Below, in pieces: positions 10,614-18,960 of a stretch of 47,323 nucleotides of DNA. Made by a program: the position numbers and the translations under genes. This stretch comes from Bradyrhizobium sp. AS23.2 (GTDB lineage: Bacteria > Pseudomonadota > Alphaproteobacteria > Rhizobiales > Xanthobacteraceae). The stretch is from assembly GCF_001908185.1 (NCBI RefSeq), contig NZ_LGHM01000153.1, forward strand, positions 1 through 47,323. The letters are read 5' to 3'. Position 1 is the stretch's first letter. The number at the start of each line of letters is the position of its first letter. A model generated the notes under the pieces. It made no database searches. It was not told where the DNA came from and was given only the letters and a program-made list of their open reading frames with translations.

Positions 10614-11129
10614 ATGAGCCAGACATCGAGCAGGGGCGGGCGCACGTCGTCCGACGCGGACGACAGTCACTCGCCGGCGCCGATTACCGTGATGCTGTCG
10701 TCGCGGCTGATGGTGCTGGCCAACCTGCTCAAGCGCGGCGCCATCCTGCGCTACAAGCGCCTCGCCGGATTGTCCTCGGTCGAGTTCGGCCTCGTCGCTT
10801 CGCTCGGCCGCCGACCGCCGATGAGCGTGGCGCGGCTCGCCGAATCCGTCGGCCAGGATAAGGGTCAGATCAGCCGCGCGCTCGCGGAACTTGTCTCGCG
10901 CAAGCTGATCGCGAAATCGGCGAACCCGAAGGACAGCCGCGAGGTGCTGGTGTCGCTGACCGCGGCTGGGCTCGCCGCGCATGATGCGATCGTCGCCGGC
11001 GCGCAGCAGCGCAATCGGCAATTGCTGGAACAATTGAGCAAGGACGAATTCGAGACGCTGCTGGCGCAGATCGATCGCCTCACGGCGGCGGCCGAGAAGA
11101 TGCTCGAAGCCGAGAAAGTCCAGCGCTGA
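10614..11129 (+). CDS. MarR-family transcriptional regulator
   Basis: The product is 171 residues when started at the ATG preceded by AGGTGG; a longer upstream frame has no good ribosome site. After a Ser/Arg/Asp-rich tail of about 25 residues, the winged helix-turn-helix follows (SSVEFGLVASLGRR, MSVARLAESVGQDKGQISRA, then the wing ANPKDSREVLVSLTAAG). The helices at both ends (RLMVLANLLKRGAILRYK and LAQIDRLTAAAEKMLEAE) are the dimer interface. It probably represses itself and formerly the adjacent MFS gene. The TonB receptor downstream on the same strand is 171 bases away and could also be a target. Ligand unknown. Confidence 0.88.
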   Translation: MSQTSSRGGRTSSDADDSHSPAPITVMLSSRLMVLANLLKRGAILRYKRLAGLSSVEFGLVASLGRRPPMSVARLAESVGQDKGQISRALAELVSRKLIAKSANPKDSREVLVSLTAAGLAAHDAIVAGAQQRNRQLLEQLSKDEFETLLAQIDRLTAAAEKMLEAEKVQR

Positions 11130-11175
11130 TCTCCAGGCTATCTCCGGAGATATTGGATCGCTTCCAAGAGGCTCT

Positions 11176-11192
11176 CTAAGAGTCCTTCTAAG
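11176..11192. promoter_or_regulatory. Possible iron-control (Irr/ICE-like) element upstream of the TonB receptor
   Basis: CTAAGAG-TCC-TTCTAAG is an imperfect dyad. It matches 10 of 14 defined positions of the ICE pattern TTTAGAA-N3-TTCTAAA that I recall for rhizobial Irr. It lies about 110 bases before the receptor start. The right half is a good match and the left half is poor, so the call is tentative. Confidence 0.25.
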
Positions 11193-11300
11193 ATGCATTC
11201 AATTAGGGAATTCGCCCGCCCTCACATAAGCGTCACCGCAACGCATGCCGCACGGGGAACGACGGCATGACGCAGCAAATAGACTTCTTGGGGTGGCGCG

Positions 11301-13571
11301 TTGAACAGTCTTCGTATGCTGCGGTCGGCCGTATTGGCGACCGCGTCCGCTTTTGTATTCGTGCCGCAGGCATCGCTCGCACAGTCATCCGCGCAATCCG
11401 GCGCGCAGAACATTCCGTCGGTGACCGTCGCTGCGCCGGAAGCGCGCCGCCGCGCTGCCGCGATTCCTCAGCGCCGCGCGCCGCGGTCGTCGGTGCAGAC
11501 CGCCGCCAGCCGTAAACCGCAGCCGCAGCGCGACGTCGGCTTCGTCGAGACGCCGCTCGGTCCGGTCAACGGCTACGTCGCCAAGCGCAGTTCCTCGGGC
11601 ACCAAGACCAACACGCCGATCATGGAGACGCCACAGTCGGTGTCGGTGATCGGCGCGGAGCAGATCCGCGACCAGAAGCCGAACAAGCTCGATGAGGTGC
11701 TGCGCTACACCGCCGGCGTGCGCGCCGGAACCTTCGGCGCGGATACGCGCAACGACTGGTGGCTGATCCGCGGCTTCAAGTCCGACGACATCGGACTGTT
11801 CCTCGACGGCATGCAGCTTTACTACACGGCCTATGCGAGCTGGAAGCTTCAGCCATTCAATATGGAGCGGGTCGAAGTGCTGCGTGGTCCGTCGGCTGTG
11901 CTCTATGGCGGATCGAGCCCGAGCGGCATCGTCAACGTCATCAGCAAGATGCCGCCGGTCGAACCGATCCGCTACATCGAGACCGGCGTCAACAATTTCG
12001 GCAACGCCTATGTCGGCTTCGATGTCGGCGGGCCGGTCGCGACACAGCCCGAGAACGGCAAGCTGTTCTACCGCGTCGTCGGCGAGGTGCAGAACGGCGG
12101 CACGCAGGTCAACTTCACGCCCGACAACAACTACTTTATCGCGCCGTCCTTCACCTGGAGGCCGGATGCCGACACGACCTTCACGGTCCTTGCATCGGCG
12201 TCGAAGCAGGACACCCGCGGCATCAACTTCCTGCCTTACCGGGGCACGGTGACCAACGCGCCGTTCGGCAAGATCCCCACCAGTTTCTTCGCCGGGGATC
12301 CAAGCGTCGACAAGTTCACGCGCGAGCAGGAGATGCTCGGCTATCTGTTCGAGCGCAATCTTACGGACGACCTGACATTCCGGCAGAACGCGCGCTTTGC
12401 GCATGTCGACCTGACCTATCGCGGCTACGTCGGTTCCGGCTGGTCCGACATCAACACGGCCATGCTCGGCCGTTACAATTGGTATGCGAAGGACACCGCC
12501 AACCAGGCCGACCTCGACAACCAGCTGGAGTATCGCTTCAACACCGGTCCGGTGAAGCACACCATGCTGTTCGGGATCGACCTGAAGGGTTACCAGATCG
12601 ACGATTATCAAGCCTTCGGGTTCGGCGTTCCCCCGATCAACGTCCTCAATCCCGTCTACGGGGGCGCCGAGGTTCCGCTGCCGAGCACTCCTTTCCGAAA
12701 CTACCTCATCACGCAGAAGCAGGCCGGCACCTATCTCCAGGACCAGATGAAGCTCGGCAACTTCACGCTGGTGCTGAGCGGCCGCAATGATTGGGTCGAG
12801 ACGACGCAGGCCGCCCGTGACACCGGTGCCGTCGTCGGCCAGCGCGACGACAGCAAGTTCAGCGGGCGTGCCGGGTTGATCTACAATTTCGACAATGGCA
12901 TCGCGCCCTACGTGGCCTATGCGACGAGCTACAATCCGATCATCGGCCTCAATGCGACGAACCAATTGTTCCTGCCGGAGACCGGCAAGCAGGCCGAAAT
13001 CGGTCTGAAGGTCGCGCCAAAGGGATTCGATGGATATTTCACGGTCTCAGCCTTCGATCTGGTCCGTCAAAATGTACCGACGACTGCGCCTGTTATCGTG
13101 CCGGTCTTGCAAACCCAGACCGGCGAGGTGACCTCGCGCGGTATCGAGATCGAAGCGGCGGCCAATGCCACGAAGGAGTTGAAGCTGATCGGCTCCTTCA
13201 CCGCCTATCATCTCTTCACCAGCAAGGACCTCGATCCGGCGCTGATCGGCAAGACGCCGACCAACACGCCTCAGACGCTGATCTCCGGCTGGGCGGACTA
13301 CACCTTCAAGGACGGACCGCTTGCGGGATTTGGTTTCGGCGGCGGCGTCCGCTATGTCGGCTCGTCCTGGGCCGATGCTGCCAACACCCTCGAGGTTCCC
13401 TCGGTCGTGCTCGGCGATCTCGCGGTCCATTACGAATGGCAGAACTGGCGCACGGCCATCAACGTGATCAATTTGACCGACAAGATCTACGTCGCGAGCT
13501 GCGCGTCGGATACGTCCTGCTTCTACGGCGACCGCCGGCGTGTCACCGCCAGCGTCTCCTACAAGTGGTAA
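11301..13571 (+). CDS. TonB-dependent siderophore receptor (FhuA/FoxA type)
   Basis: This is a 756-residue outer-membrane receptor that imports a ferric siderophore using TonB energy. The best start is TTG at 11301; an ATG five codons on is also possible. The signal peptide covers about residues 1-27 (ending ASLA-Q), a TonB-box-like IPSVTVAAP lies at 38-46, and an Arg/Pro-rich linker follows. The plug domain begins TPIMETPQSVSVIGAEQIRD and includes LRYTAGVRAG, RNDWWLIRGF and the conserved VEVLRGPSAVLYGGSSPSG. A 22-strand barrel continues to the terminal aromatic signature (VTASVSYKW). The family is the hydroxamate or ferrichrome/ferrioxamine-type siderophore receptors; the actual ligand cannot be read. 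A PepSY membrane protein follows 22 bases on, consistent with an iron-acquisition operon. Confidence 0.93.
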   Translation: MNSLRMLRSAVLATASAFVFVPQASLAQSSAQSGAQNIPSVTVAAPEARRRAAAIPQRRAPRSSVQTAASRKPQPQRDVGFVETPLGPVNGYVAKRSSSGTKTNTPIMETPQSVSVIGAEQIRDQKPNKLDEVLRYTAGVRAGTFGADTRNDWWLIRGFKSDDIGLFLDGMQLYYTAYASWKLQPFNMERVEVLRGPSAVLYGGSSPSGIVNVISKMPPVEPIRYIETGVNNFGNAYVGFDVGGPVATQPENGKLFYRVVGEVQNGGTQVNFTPDNNYFIAPSFTWRPDADTTFTVLASASKQDTRGINFLPYRGTVTNAPFGKIPTSFFAGDPSVDKFTREQEMLGYLFERNLTDDLTFRQNARFAHVDLTYRGYVGSGWSDINTAMLGRYNWYAKDTANQADLDNQLEYRFNTGPVKHTMLFGIDLKGYQIDDYQAFGFGVPPINVLNPVYGGAEVPLPSTPFRNYLITQKQAGTYLQDQMKLGNFTLVLSGRNDWVETTQAARDTGAVVGQRDDSKFSGRAGLIYNFDNGIAPYVAYATSYNPIIGLNATNQLFLPETGKQAEIGLKVAPKGFDGYFTVSAFDLVRQNVPTTAPVIVPVLQTQTGEVTSRGIEIEAAANATKELKLIGSFTAYHLFTSKDLDPALIGKTPTNTPQTLISGWADYTFKDGPLAGFGFGGGVRYVGSSWADAANTLEVPSVVLGDLAVHYEWQNWRTAINVINLTDKIYVASCASDTSCFYGDRRRVTASVSYKW

Positions 13572-13593
13572 GCACAGGCGAGGGGAGGGCCTC

Positions 13594-14730
13594 GTGAAGG
13601 CGCGCACGGTCAGGCTGTGGTCGGTGGTCCATACCTGGACCAGCCTGATCTCGACCGTCTTCCTGCTGCTGCTCTGCCTCACCGGCCTGCCGCTGATCTT
13701 CCACCACGAGATCGATGAGCTCCTGGGCTATGCCCCCCAGCCCGAAGCTCATGCGGGCGCGGTGCGTGCGACGACGCAAGCCGTCGCCGACGCCGCGCTC
13801 GCCGCCGATCCCGGGCGGGTGCTGCAATATATCTCCTGGGACAAGGACGAGCCCGGGATCGTGACCGCGTTCACCAACAGCGCCGTCGACGGGCTGCCGG
13901 ACGATACGACCGTGCGTGCCTTCGATGCGGTGTCGACCAAGCTGCTCGGACCGGTCGGCATCGGGCCGATGCTGATCATGCTCAAGCTGCATACCGACAT
14001 GTTCGCCGGTCAGCCCGGGAAACTGTTCCTCGGCGGGATGGGCCTGTTGTTCGCCATCGCCATCGTCTCCGGCGTGGTGCTGTACTGGCCGTTCACCCGC
14101 CGCCTGCGCTTTGCCACCATCCGCGATCACGCCGCGCGCCGCGTGCGCTGGCTGGACTGGCACAATCTGATCGGTGTCGTGACGGTGGCCTGGGCGCTAG
14201 TGGTCGGGCTGACCGGCGTCGTCAACACCTGGGCCGAGCTGATGCTCAACCAGTGGAAGGCGACCGAGCTCGCCAGCATGGTCGCGCCCTATGCCGGCAA
14301 GCCGCCGCCGTCGCATCTCGCCTCGCTCGATGACGTCGTCGCGCGCGCCAGACAGACGGCTCCCGGCATGGAGGTCGCCTTCATTGCTTTCCCGGGCACG
14401 CCATTCACCTCGTCGCATCACTTCGCCGCGTTCATGCGCGGCGACACGGCGCTGACGGCGCGGCTCCTCAAGCCGGTCCTGCTCGACGGCGAAACCGGGG
14501 AGGTCGCAGACAGCCGGGCGTTGCCGGTTTATCTTCAGGCGCTGCTGATCTCGCAGCCGCTGCATTTCGGCGACTATGGCGGGATGCCGCTGAAGGTGAT
14601 CTGGGCCGCGCTCGACCTGCTCACGATCGTTGTGATCGGAAGCGGCCTCTACCTCTGGCTGGCGCGGCGGCGCAAGCGCGCGCCCGGCCGTGCCGACGCA
14701 TTCGCCAGACGAGCCCCGGTCCCGTCGTGA
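13594..14730 (+). CDS. PepSY-associated transmembrane protein (putative ferric-siderophore reductase)
   Basis: This 378-residue inner-membrane protein of the PepSY_TM family starts at GTG 13594 behind GAGGGGAGGG. It has four main membrane segments, each with a His near the membrane face: WSVVHTWTSLISTVFLLLL, LKLHTDMFAGQPGKL, WLDWHNLIGVVTVAWALV and ISQPLHFGDYGGMPLKV. A soluble periplasmic region lies between the first and second. Such proteins next to TonB siderophore receptors are thought to reduce iron released from the siderophore, with His residues as possible haem ligands; that role is inferred from family and position. It overlaps the next small gene by GTGA, so the three genes probably form one operon with the receptor. 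Confidence 0.88.
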   Translation: MKARTVRLWSVVHTWTSLISTVFLLLLCLTGLPLIFHHEIDELLGYAPQPEAHAGAVRATTQAVADAALAADPGRVLQYISWDKDEPGIVTAFTNSAVDGLPDDTTVRAFDAVSTKLLGPVGIGPMLIMLKLHTDMFAGQPGKLFLGGMGLLFAIAIVSGVVLYWPFTRRLRFATIRDHAARRVRWLDWHNLIGVVTVAWALVVGLTGVVNTWAELMLNQWKATELASMVAPYAGKPPPSHLASLDDVVARARQTAPGMEVAFIAFPGTPFTSSHHFAAFMRGDTALTARLLKPVLLDGETGEVADSRALPVYLQALLISQPLHFGDYGGMPLKVIWAALDLLTIVVIGSGLYLWLARRRKRAPGRADAFARRAPVPS

Positions 14731-14960
14731 CGCATGGCTCCTCTGACCGCTCGCGCCTGTGGATACGTGTCTTTGCTGCACCTATCGTGATCGCGGCCGC
14801 GACCATGGCCGGCCTGCTGGCTGCGCTGGTCTGGGGAACAATTGGCCAATATGTCGCCTGGGTGACGGTCGGGGCCCCCGTGCTGGTCGTCGCCTGGGTT
14901 TGGATGCGCTGCCGCACTACGAAAACCGAGCAATTTTCACGGGCGGTGCGCGGCAAATAG
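14727..14960 (+). CDS. Small two-helix membrane protein coupled to the PepSY gene
   Basis: This 77-residue protein starts at GTG 14727, which overlaps the upstream TGA (GTGA), and has two hydrophobic helices (IRVFAAPIVIAAATMAGLLA and YVAWVTVGAPVLVVAWVW). A basic C-terminal tail follows. Small proteins of this style (DUF3649/iron-uptake accessory type) often end siderophore-receptor/PepSY operons; I make that comparison with caution. The tight coupling supports a role with the PepSY protein in the inner membrane. Confidence 0.7.
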   Translation: MTHGSSDRSRLWIRVFAAPIVIAAATMAGLLAALVWGTIGQYVAWVTVGAPVLVVAWVWMRCRTTKTEQFSRAVRGK

Positions 14961-15113
14961 CTGCCTCGGCCCGTGCGCCGCAATCTCAGAACGGCTGCCC
15001 TGCAATACTGTGGCCGCCCTTGCTGGGGTTGGCGATCTGCTCCATACCAGCCGCGGGGTGATTCCGGGATTTTCACCGTTCGGGGAGCGGCAAAGGCCTG
15101 AAAACAGCGTGTC

Positions 15114-15142
15114 TTGCGCCCATTGGTGCACTGCGCTAAGGC
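15114..15142 (+). promoter_or_regulatory. Candidate promoter of the nuo operon
   Basis: TTGCGC (15114-15119) and TAAGGC (15137-15142) are spaced by 17 bases and lie 66 bases before the nuoA ATG. The -10 element is a poor match, so the call is tentative. The rest of 14961-15207 carries no gene that I can support. Confidence 0.3.
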
Positions 15143-15207
15143 TCAGAATAATTCCAAATCGGACGAATCCGTGGCTACCCCGAGGCTATGGGAAAAAGGG
15201 CTCGTCA

Positions 15208-15573
15208 ATGAGCGGCATTCTGCAGAACTATCTTCCACTCGTCGTCTTTATAGGTGTAGCGGGCCTTATTGGCCTCGTGCTGCTGATCGCGCCCTTCATC
15301 GTGGCGTTCCAGCAGCCGGACCCGGAAAAGCTGTCGGCGTACGAGTGCGGTTTCAACGCCTTCGATGACGCCCGAATGAAGTTCGACGTCCGCTTCTATC
15401 TGGTCGCCATCCTCTTCATCATCTTCGACCTCGAGGTGGCGTTCCTGTTTCCCTGGGCGGTGGCGTTCGGCAAGCTTGGCGCGACCGGCTTCTGGTCCAT
15501 GGTGGTGTTCCTCGCCGTGCTGACGGTCGGGTTCGCCTATGAATGGAAGAAAGGGGCACTGGAATGGGATTGA
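15208..15573 (+). CDS. nuoA: NADH-quinone oxidoreductase subunit A
   Basis: This 121-residue inner-membrane subunit of complex I starts at the ATG preceded by AAGGG. It has three membrane helices; the conserved loop KLSAYECGFNAFDDAR and the second-helix motif FDVRFYLVAILFIIFDLEVAFLFPW identify NuoA. The Cys in YECGF is the residue whose exposure changes in the active/deactive transition of mitochondrial ND3. It opens the nuo operon; its stop overlaps the nuoB start by 10 bases. Confidence 0.97.
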   Translation: MSGILQNYLPLVVFIGVAGLIGLVLLIAPFIVAFQQPDPEKLSAYECGFNAFDDARMKFDVRFYLVAILFIIFDLEVAFLFPWAVAFGKLGATGFWSMVVFLAVLTVGFAYEWKKGALEWD

Positions 15574-16151
15574 ACCCTGCATCGTCCACAGGTCCGGTTG
15601 TTGCGCCGGCCCCCAGGGGCATTCTGGATCCGTCGACCGGCAAGCCGGTCGGGGCCAATGATCCGTTCTTCCTCGAGGTCAATTCCGAGCTGTCCGACAA
15701 GGGCTTCTTCGTGGCCGCGACCGACGATCTCATCACCTGGGCGCGCACCGGCTCGCTGATGTGGATGACCTTCGGTCTCGCCTGCTGCGCGGTCGAGATG
15801 ATGCAGGTGTCGATGCCGCGCTACGACGTCGAGCGCTTCGGCTTCGCGCCGCGTGCCTCGCCGCGCCAGTCTGACGTGATGATCGTCGCGGGCACGCTGA
15901 CAAACAAGATGGCCCCGGCGCTGCGCAAGGTCTACGACCAGATGCCCGAGCCGCGCTACGTCATCTCGATGGGTTCCTGCGCCAATGGCGGAGGCTACTA
16001 TCACTATTCGTACTCGGTCGTGCGCGGCTGCGACCGCATCGTGCCGATCGACATCTATGTGCCGGGCTGCCCGCCCACGGCGGAAGCGCTGCTGTATGGC
16101 GTGCTGCTGCTTCAGAAGAAGATCCGGCGCACCGGCACCATCGAACGCTAA
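15564..16151 (+). CDS. nuoB: NADH-quinone oxidoreductase subunit B
   Basis: This 195-residue peripheral-arm subunit carries the terminal 4Fe-4S cluster N2. The ATG at 15564 lies inside the end of nuoA. Cluster ligands are visible: the tandem Cys74-Cys75 in FGLACCAVEMMQ, Cys139 in SMGSCANGGG and Cys169 in YVPGCPPTAEALLYG. The N-terminal 35 residues form a flexible Pro-rich extension typical of alphaproteobacterial and mitochondrial (PSST) versions. It forms the quinone cavity with NuoD, encoded two genes on. Confidence 0.98.
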   Translation: MGLNPASSTGPVVAPAPRGILDPSTGKPVGANDPFFLEVNSELSDKGFFVAATDDLITWARTGSLMWMTFGLACCAVEMMQVSMPRYDVERFGFAPRASPRQSDVMIVAGTLTNKMAPALRKVYDQMPEPRYVISMGSCANGGGYYHYSYSVVRGCDRIVPIDIYVPGCPPTAEALLYGVLLLQKKIRRTGTIER

Positions 16152-16162
16152 GGTTTTACGTC

Positions 16163-16774
16163 ATGGACGACGGCAAGCTCGACGCCCTTGGGCAAACGAT
16201 CGTTAGCGCGCTTCCGGGCGCCGCCACCGGTCATTCGGTGGCCTTCAACCAACTCACGGTTGATGTCGAGGCCAGCAAGATCGTCGAGGTGGTCAAGTAC
16301 CTCCGCGACGATCCGAACTGCCGCTTCGTCAACATCACCGACGTGACTGCGGTCGATTACCCCTCGCGCGAAAAGCGCTTCGACGTGATCTATCATTTCA
16401 TGTCACCGACCCTGAACACGCGGATCCGGCTGCGCGTTGCCGCCGACGAGACCACGCAGGTGCCGTCTCTGATCGACGTGTTCCCCGGCGCCGACTGGTT
16501 CGAGCGCGAGGCCTACGACCTCTATGGCGTGTTCTTCGTCGGTCATCCCGACATGCGCCGCCTTCTCACCGACTACGGTTTCGAGGGGCATCCGCTGCGC
16601 AAGGATTTCCCGACCACCGGGTTCGTCGAGGTCCGCTACGACGACCAGGAGAAGCGGGTGGTGTACGAGCCTGTCAGGCTCAACCAGGAATTCCGCAAGT
16701 TCGATTTCCTCTCGCCGTGGGAAGGGGCGGACTATCCGCTGCCCGGTGACGAGAAGGCGGGACCGAAGGCTTGA
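16163..16774 (+). CDS. nuoC: NADH-quinone oxidoreductase subunit C
   Basis: This 203-residue peripheral-arm subunit (30-kDa family) lacks cofactors and helps dock NuoD. The family signature ERE-AYDLYGVFFVGHPDM followed by GHPLRKDFPTTGF is intact, as is KRFDVIYHFMS. It is separate from nuoD, unlike the nuoCD fusion of enterobacteria and like other alphaproteobacteria. It ends two bases before the nuoD ATG (an in-frame TTG at 16771 overlaps its stop). Confidence 0.97.
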   Translation: MDDGKLDALGQTIVSALPGAATGHSVAFNQLTVDVEASKIVEVVKYLRDDPNCRFVNITDVTAVDYPSREKRFDVIYHFMSPTLNTRIRLRVAADETTQVPSLIDVFPGADWFEREAYDLYGVFFVGHPDMRRLLTDYGFEGHPLRKDFPTTGFVEVRYDDQEKRVVYEPVRLNQEFRKFDFLSPWEGADYPLPGDEKAGPKA

Positions 16775-16776
16775 TC

Positions 16777-17973
16777 ATGAACGAGCAACCTGAAAATCTC
16801 CGCAACTTCACCATTAATTTTGGACCGCAGCATCCGGCGGCCCATGGTGTGTTGCGTCTTGTGCTCGAATTGGACGGCGAAATCGTCGCCCGTGTCGACC
16901 CGCATATCGGCCTTCTTCACCGCGGCACCGAGAAGCTGATCGAGCAGAAGACCTATCTCCAGGCGATCCCGTATTTCGATCGGCTCGACTACGTCGCGCC
17001 GATGAACCAGGAGCACGCTTTCTGCCTTGCGGCGGAAAAGCTGCTCGGCATCGAGGTGCCGCGCCGCGGCCAGCTCATCCGTGTGCTCTATTGCGAGATC
17101 GGCCGCATCCTGTCGCATCTGCTCAACGTCACCACGCAGGCGATGGACGTCGGAGCGCTCACCCCGCCGCTGTGGGGCTTCGAAGAGCGCGAGAAGCTGA
17201 TGGTGTTTTACGAGCGCGCCTCGGGCAGCCGTATGCACGCGGCCTTCTTCCGCGTCGGCGGCGTGCATCAGGACCTGCCGCAAAAGCTGGTGGACGATAT
17301 CGACGCCTGGTGCGATCCGTTCCTGAAGGTGGTCGATGACCTCGATCGCCTGCTCACCGCCAACCGCATCTTCAAGCAGCGCAACGTCGACATCGGCGTG
17401 GTGCCGCTGAAGGAAGCCTGGGAGTGGGGCTTCTCGGGCGTGATGGTGCGCGGCTCGGGCGCGGCCTGGGACCTGCGCAAGTCGCAGCCCTATGAGTGCT
17501 ACGCTGAAATGGATTTCGACATTCCGATCGGCAAGAACGGTGACTGCTACGATCGCTATCTGATCCGCATGGAAGAGATGCGCCAGTCCGTGCGCATCAT
17601 GAGGCAGTGCATCCAGAAGTTGAACGCGCCGGACGGGAAGGGGCCCGTCGTCGTCGAGGACAACAAGGTCGCTCCGCCGCGTCGTGGCGAGATGAAGCGC
17701 TCGATGGAAGCGCTGATCCATCACTTCAAGCTCTACACCGAAGGTGTTCGCGTGCCGGCCGGCGAAGTGTACGCCGCGGTCGAGGCGCCGAAGGGCGAGT
17801 TTGGCGTCTATCTCGTGTCTGACGGCACCAACAAGCCCTACAAGTGCAAGATCCGCGCGCCGGGCTTTGCCCATCTCCAGGCGATGGATCACATCTGCCG
17901 GGGTCATCTGCTTGCCGACGTCTCGGCGATTCTGGGCTCGCTCGACATCGTGTTCGGAGAGGTCGATCGGTGA
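16777..17973 (+). CDS. nuoD: NADH-quinone oxidoreductase subunit D
   Basis: This 398-residue 49-kDa-family subunit lines the quinone-binding site. NFGPQHPAAHGVLRLV carries the His of the quinone head-group site, HIGLLHRGTEKLIE follows, and the C-terminus (LDIVFGEVDR) is complete. The conserved Tyr lies in QAIPYFDRLDYVAPM. The ATG at 16777 is preferred to a TTG six bases upstream. The stop TGA overlaps the start of a methyltransferase gene (TGATG), an unusual next gene. In mitochondria the homologue NDUFS2 is arginine-methylated near the same N-terminal region by NDUFAF7, which makes the neighbour interesting. Confidence 0.98.
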   Translation: MNEQPENLRNFTINFGPQHPAAHGVLRLVLELDGEIVARVDPHIGLLHRGTEKLIEQKTYLQAIPYFDRLDYVAPMNQEHAFCLAAEKLLGIEVPRRGQLIRVLYCEIGRILSHLLNVTTQAMDVGALTPPLWGFEEREKLMVFYERASGSRMHAAFFRVGGVHQDLPQKLVDDIDAWCDPFLKVVDDLDRLLTANRIFKQRNVDIGVVPLKEAWEWGFSGVMVRGSGAAWDLRKSQPYECYAEMDFDIPIGKNGDCYDRYLIRMEEMRQSVRIMRQCIQKLNAPDGKGPVVVEDNKVAPPRRGEMKRSMEALIHHFKLYTEGVRVPAGEVYAAVEAPKGEFGVYLVSDGTNKPYKCKIRAPGFAHLQAMDHICRGHLLADVSAILGSLDIVFGEVDR

Positions 17974-18950
17974 TGGCGCAGGCGCCAATCCAGTTTGACC
18001 GTGCCTCGGGGGCCCTTGAAGGGGCCAACCTGTGGGAGCGGACGGCTGCCTTGGCGCTGGTGACGGGATCGAAGATCTCGTCGCACTTCTCGCATATGGG
18101 CTACATCGCCTGCGCGAACCTGCTGCGGAAAACGCTACCGGAGCGCAACATCGCGATCAGGCTAAATCCCGACGCGGTGTTCGAATTCCCGTATGGCGAC
18201 GGCTACTGGAGCAAGCTGCTCAACCGCTCCTACAATTACGAAGACGAACTCGAGATCCTGTTCGCCGACTCCGTCGATGTCGACTACACGCTGCTCGATT
18301 GCGGCGCCAATTACGGCTACTGGTCGGTGCTGGTCTCGAGCAAGCCGTTCGGATCGCACAAGGCGATTGCGATCGAGCCGTCGGGGCAGAACTATCCGAA
18401 ACTCGCCAACAATGCGCGCGTCAACGGCAACCGCTTCGAGACCATGAAATGCGCGATCGGCGCGGCCCGCGGCACCGCGCGGCTGTCCGGTACCAAGCAC
18501 GAGGCCTTCAGCATCGCTGGTGATGCGTCGGCGGGCGGCGAGGAGGTGCCTGTCATCGCGCTCGACAACCTCATCGACGACGGCATGGTCGCGGGCACGG
18601 GCCGGTTCCTGATCAAGCTCGACGTCGAAGGCGTCGAGATCGAAGCGATCAAGGGAGGCGCCCGGCTGCTCGAGGCCGACAGCGTGATCATGTGCGAGGA
18701 GCACGGAAGCGACCGTTCTCATTCCGTGTCGCGCTACATCCTCGAACAGACCCCGCTGAAGCTGATCGTGTTCGATCCGCGCAGCAACCGGATGGAGACC
18801 GTGACCGAGCTGTCGATCCTCGACCGCATCAAGGTCTCGACCCACGTCGGCTACAACGTTTTCGGCACCGCAAGCGCATTCTGGCAGGACAGGATCGAAG
18901 CCCTGAATGCCAAGAACCTGAATGCGAAGACCACGCGCCGTATGCAGTGA
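17973..18950 (+). CDS. FkbM-family SAM-dependent methyltransferase inside the nuo operon
   Basis: This 325-residue soluble enzyme has the Rossmann methyltransferase fold. The SAM loop TLLDCGANYGYWSVL lies at residues 106-120, the acidic ribose-binding residue in AIAIEPSGQNYPKL at 131-144, and the FkbM signature FLIKLDVEGVEIEAIKGGA at 212-230, followed by VIMCEEHG. About 100 residues precede the SAM domain, and the C-terminus is basic (KTTRRMQ). The ATG overlaps the nuoD stop (TGATG; an in-frame GTG lies one codon earlier), and nuoE begins 10 bases after its stop, so it is embedded in the operon and translationally coupled. FkbM enzymes usually O-methylate hydroxyls of small molecules or sugars. 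The substrate here is unknown; a complex I subunit, a quinone-related compound or an unrelated target are all possible. Confidence 0.9.
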   Translation: MAQAPIQFDRASGALEGANLWERTAALALVTGSKISSHFSHMGYIACANLLRKTLPERNIAIRLNPDAVFEFPYGDGYWSKLLNRSYNYEDELEILFADSVDVDYTLLDCGANYGYWSVLVSSKPFGSHKAIAIEPSGQNYPKLANNARVNGNRFETMKCAIGAARGTARLSGTKHEAFSIAGDASAGGEEVPVIALDNLIDDGMVAGTGRFLIKLDVEGVEIEAIKGGARLLEADSVIMCEEHGSDRSHSVSRYILEQTPLKLIVFDPRSNRMETVTELSILDRIKVSTHVGYNVFGTASAFWQDRIEALNAKNLNAKTTRRMQ

Positions 18951-18960
18951 GAGATAAGAG

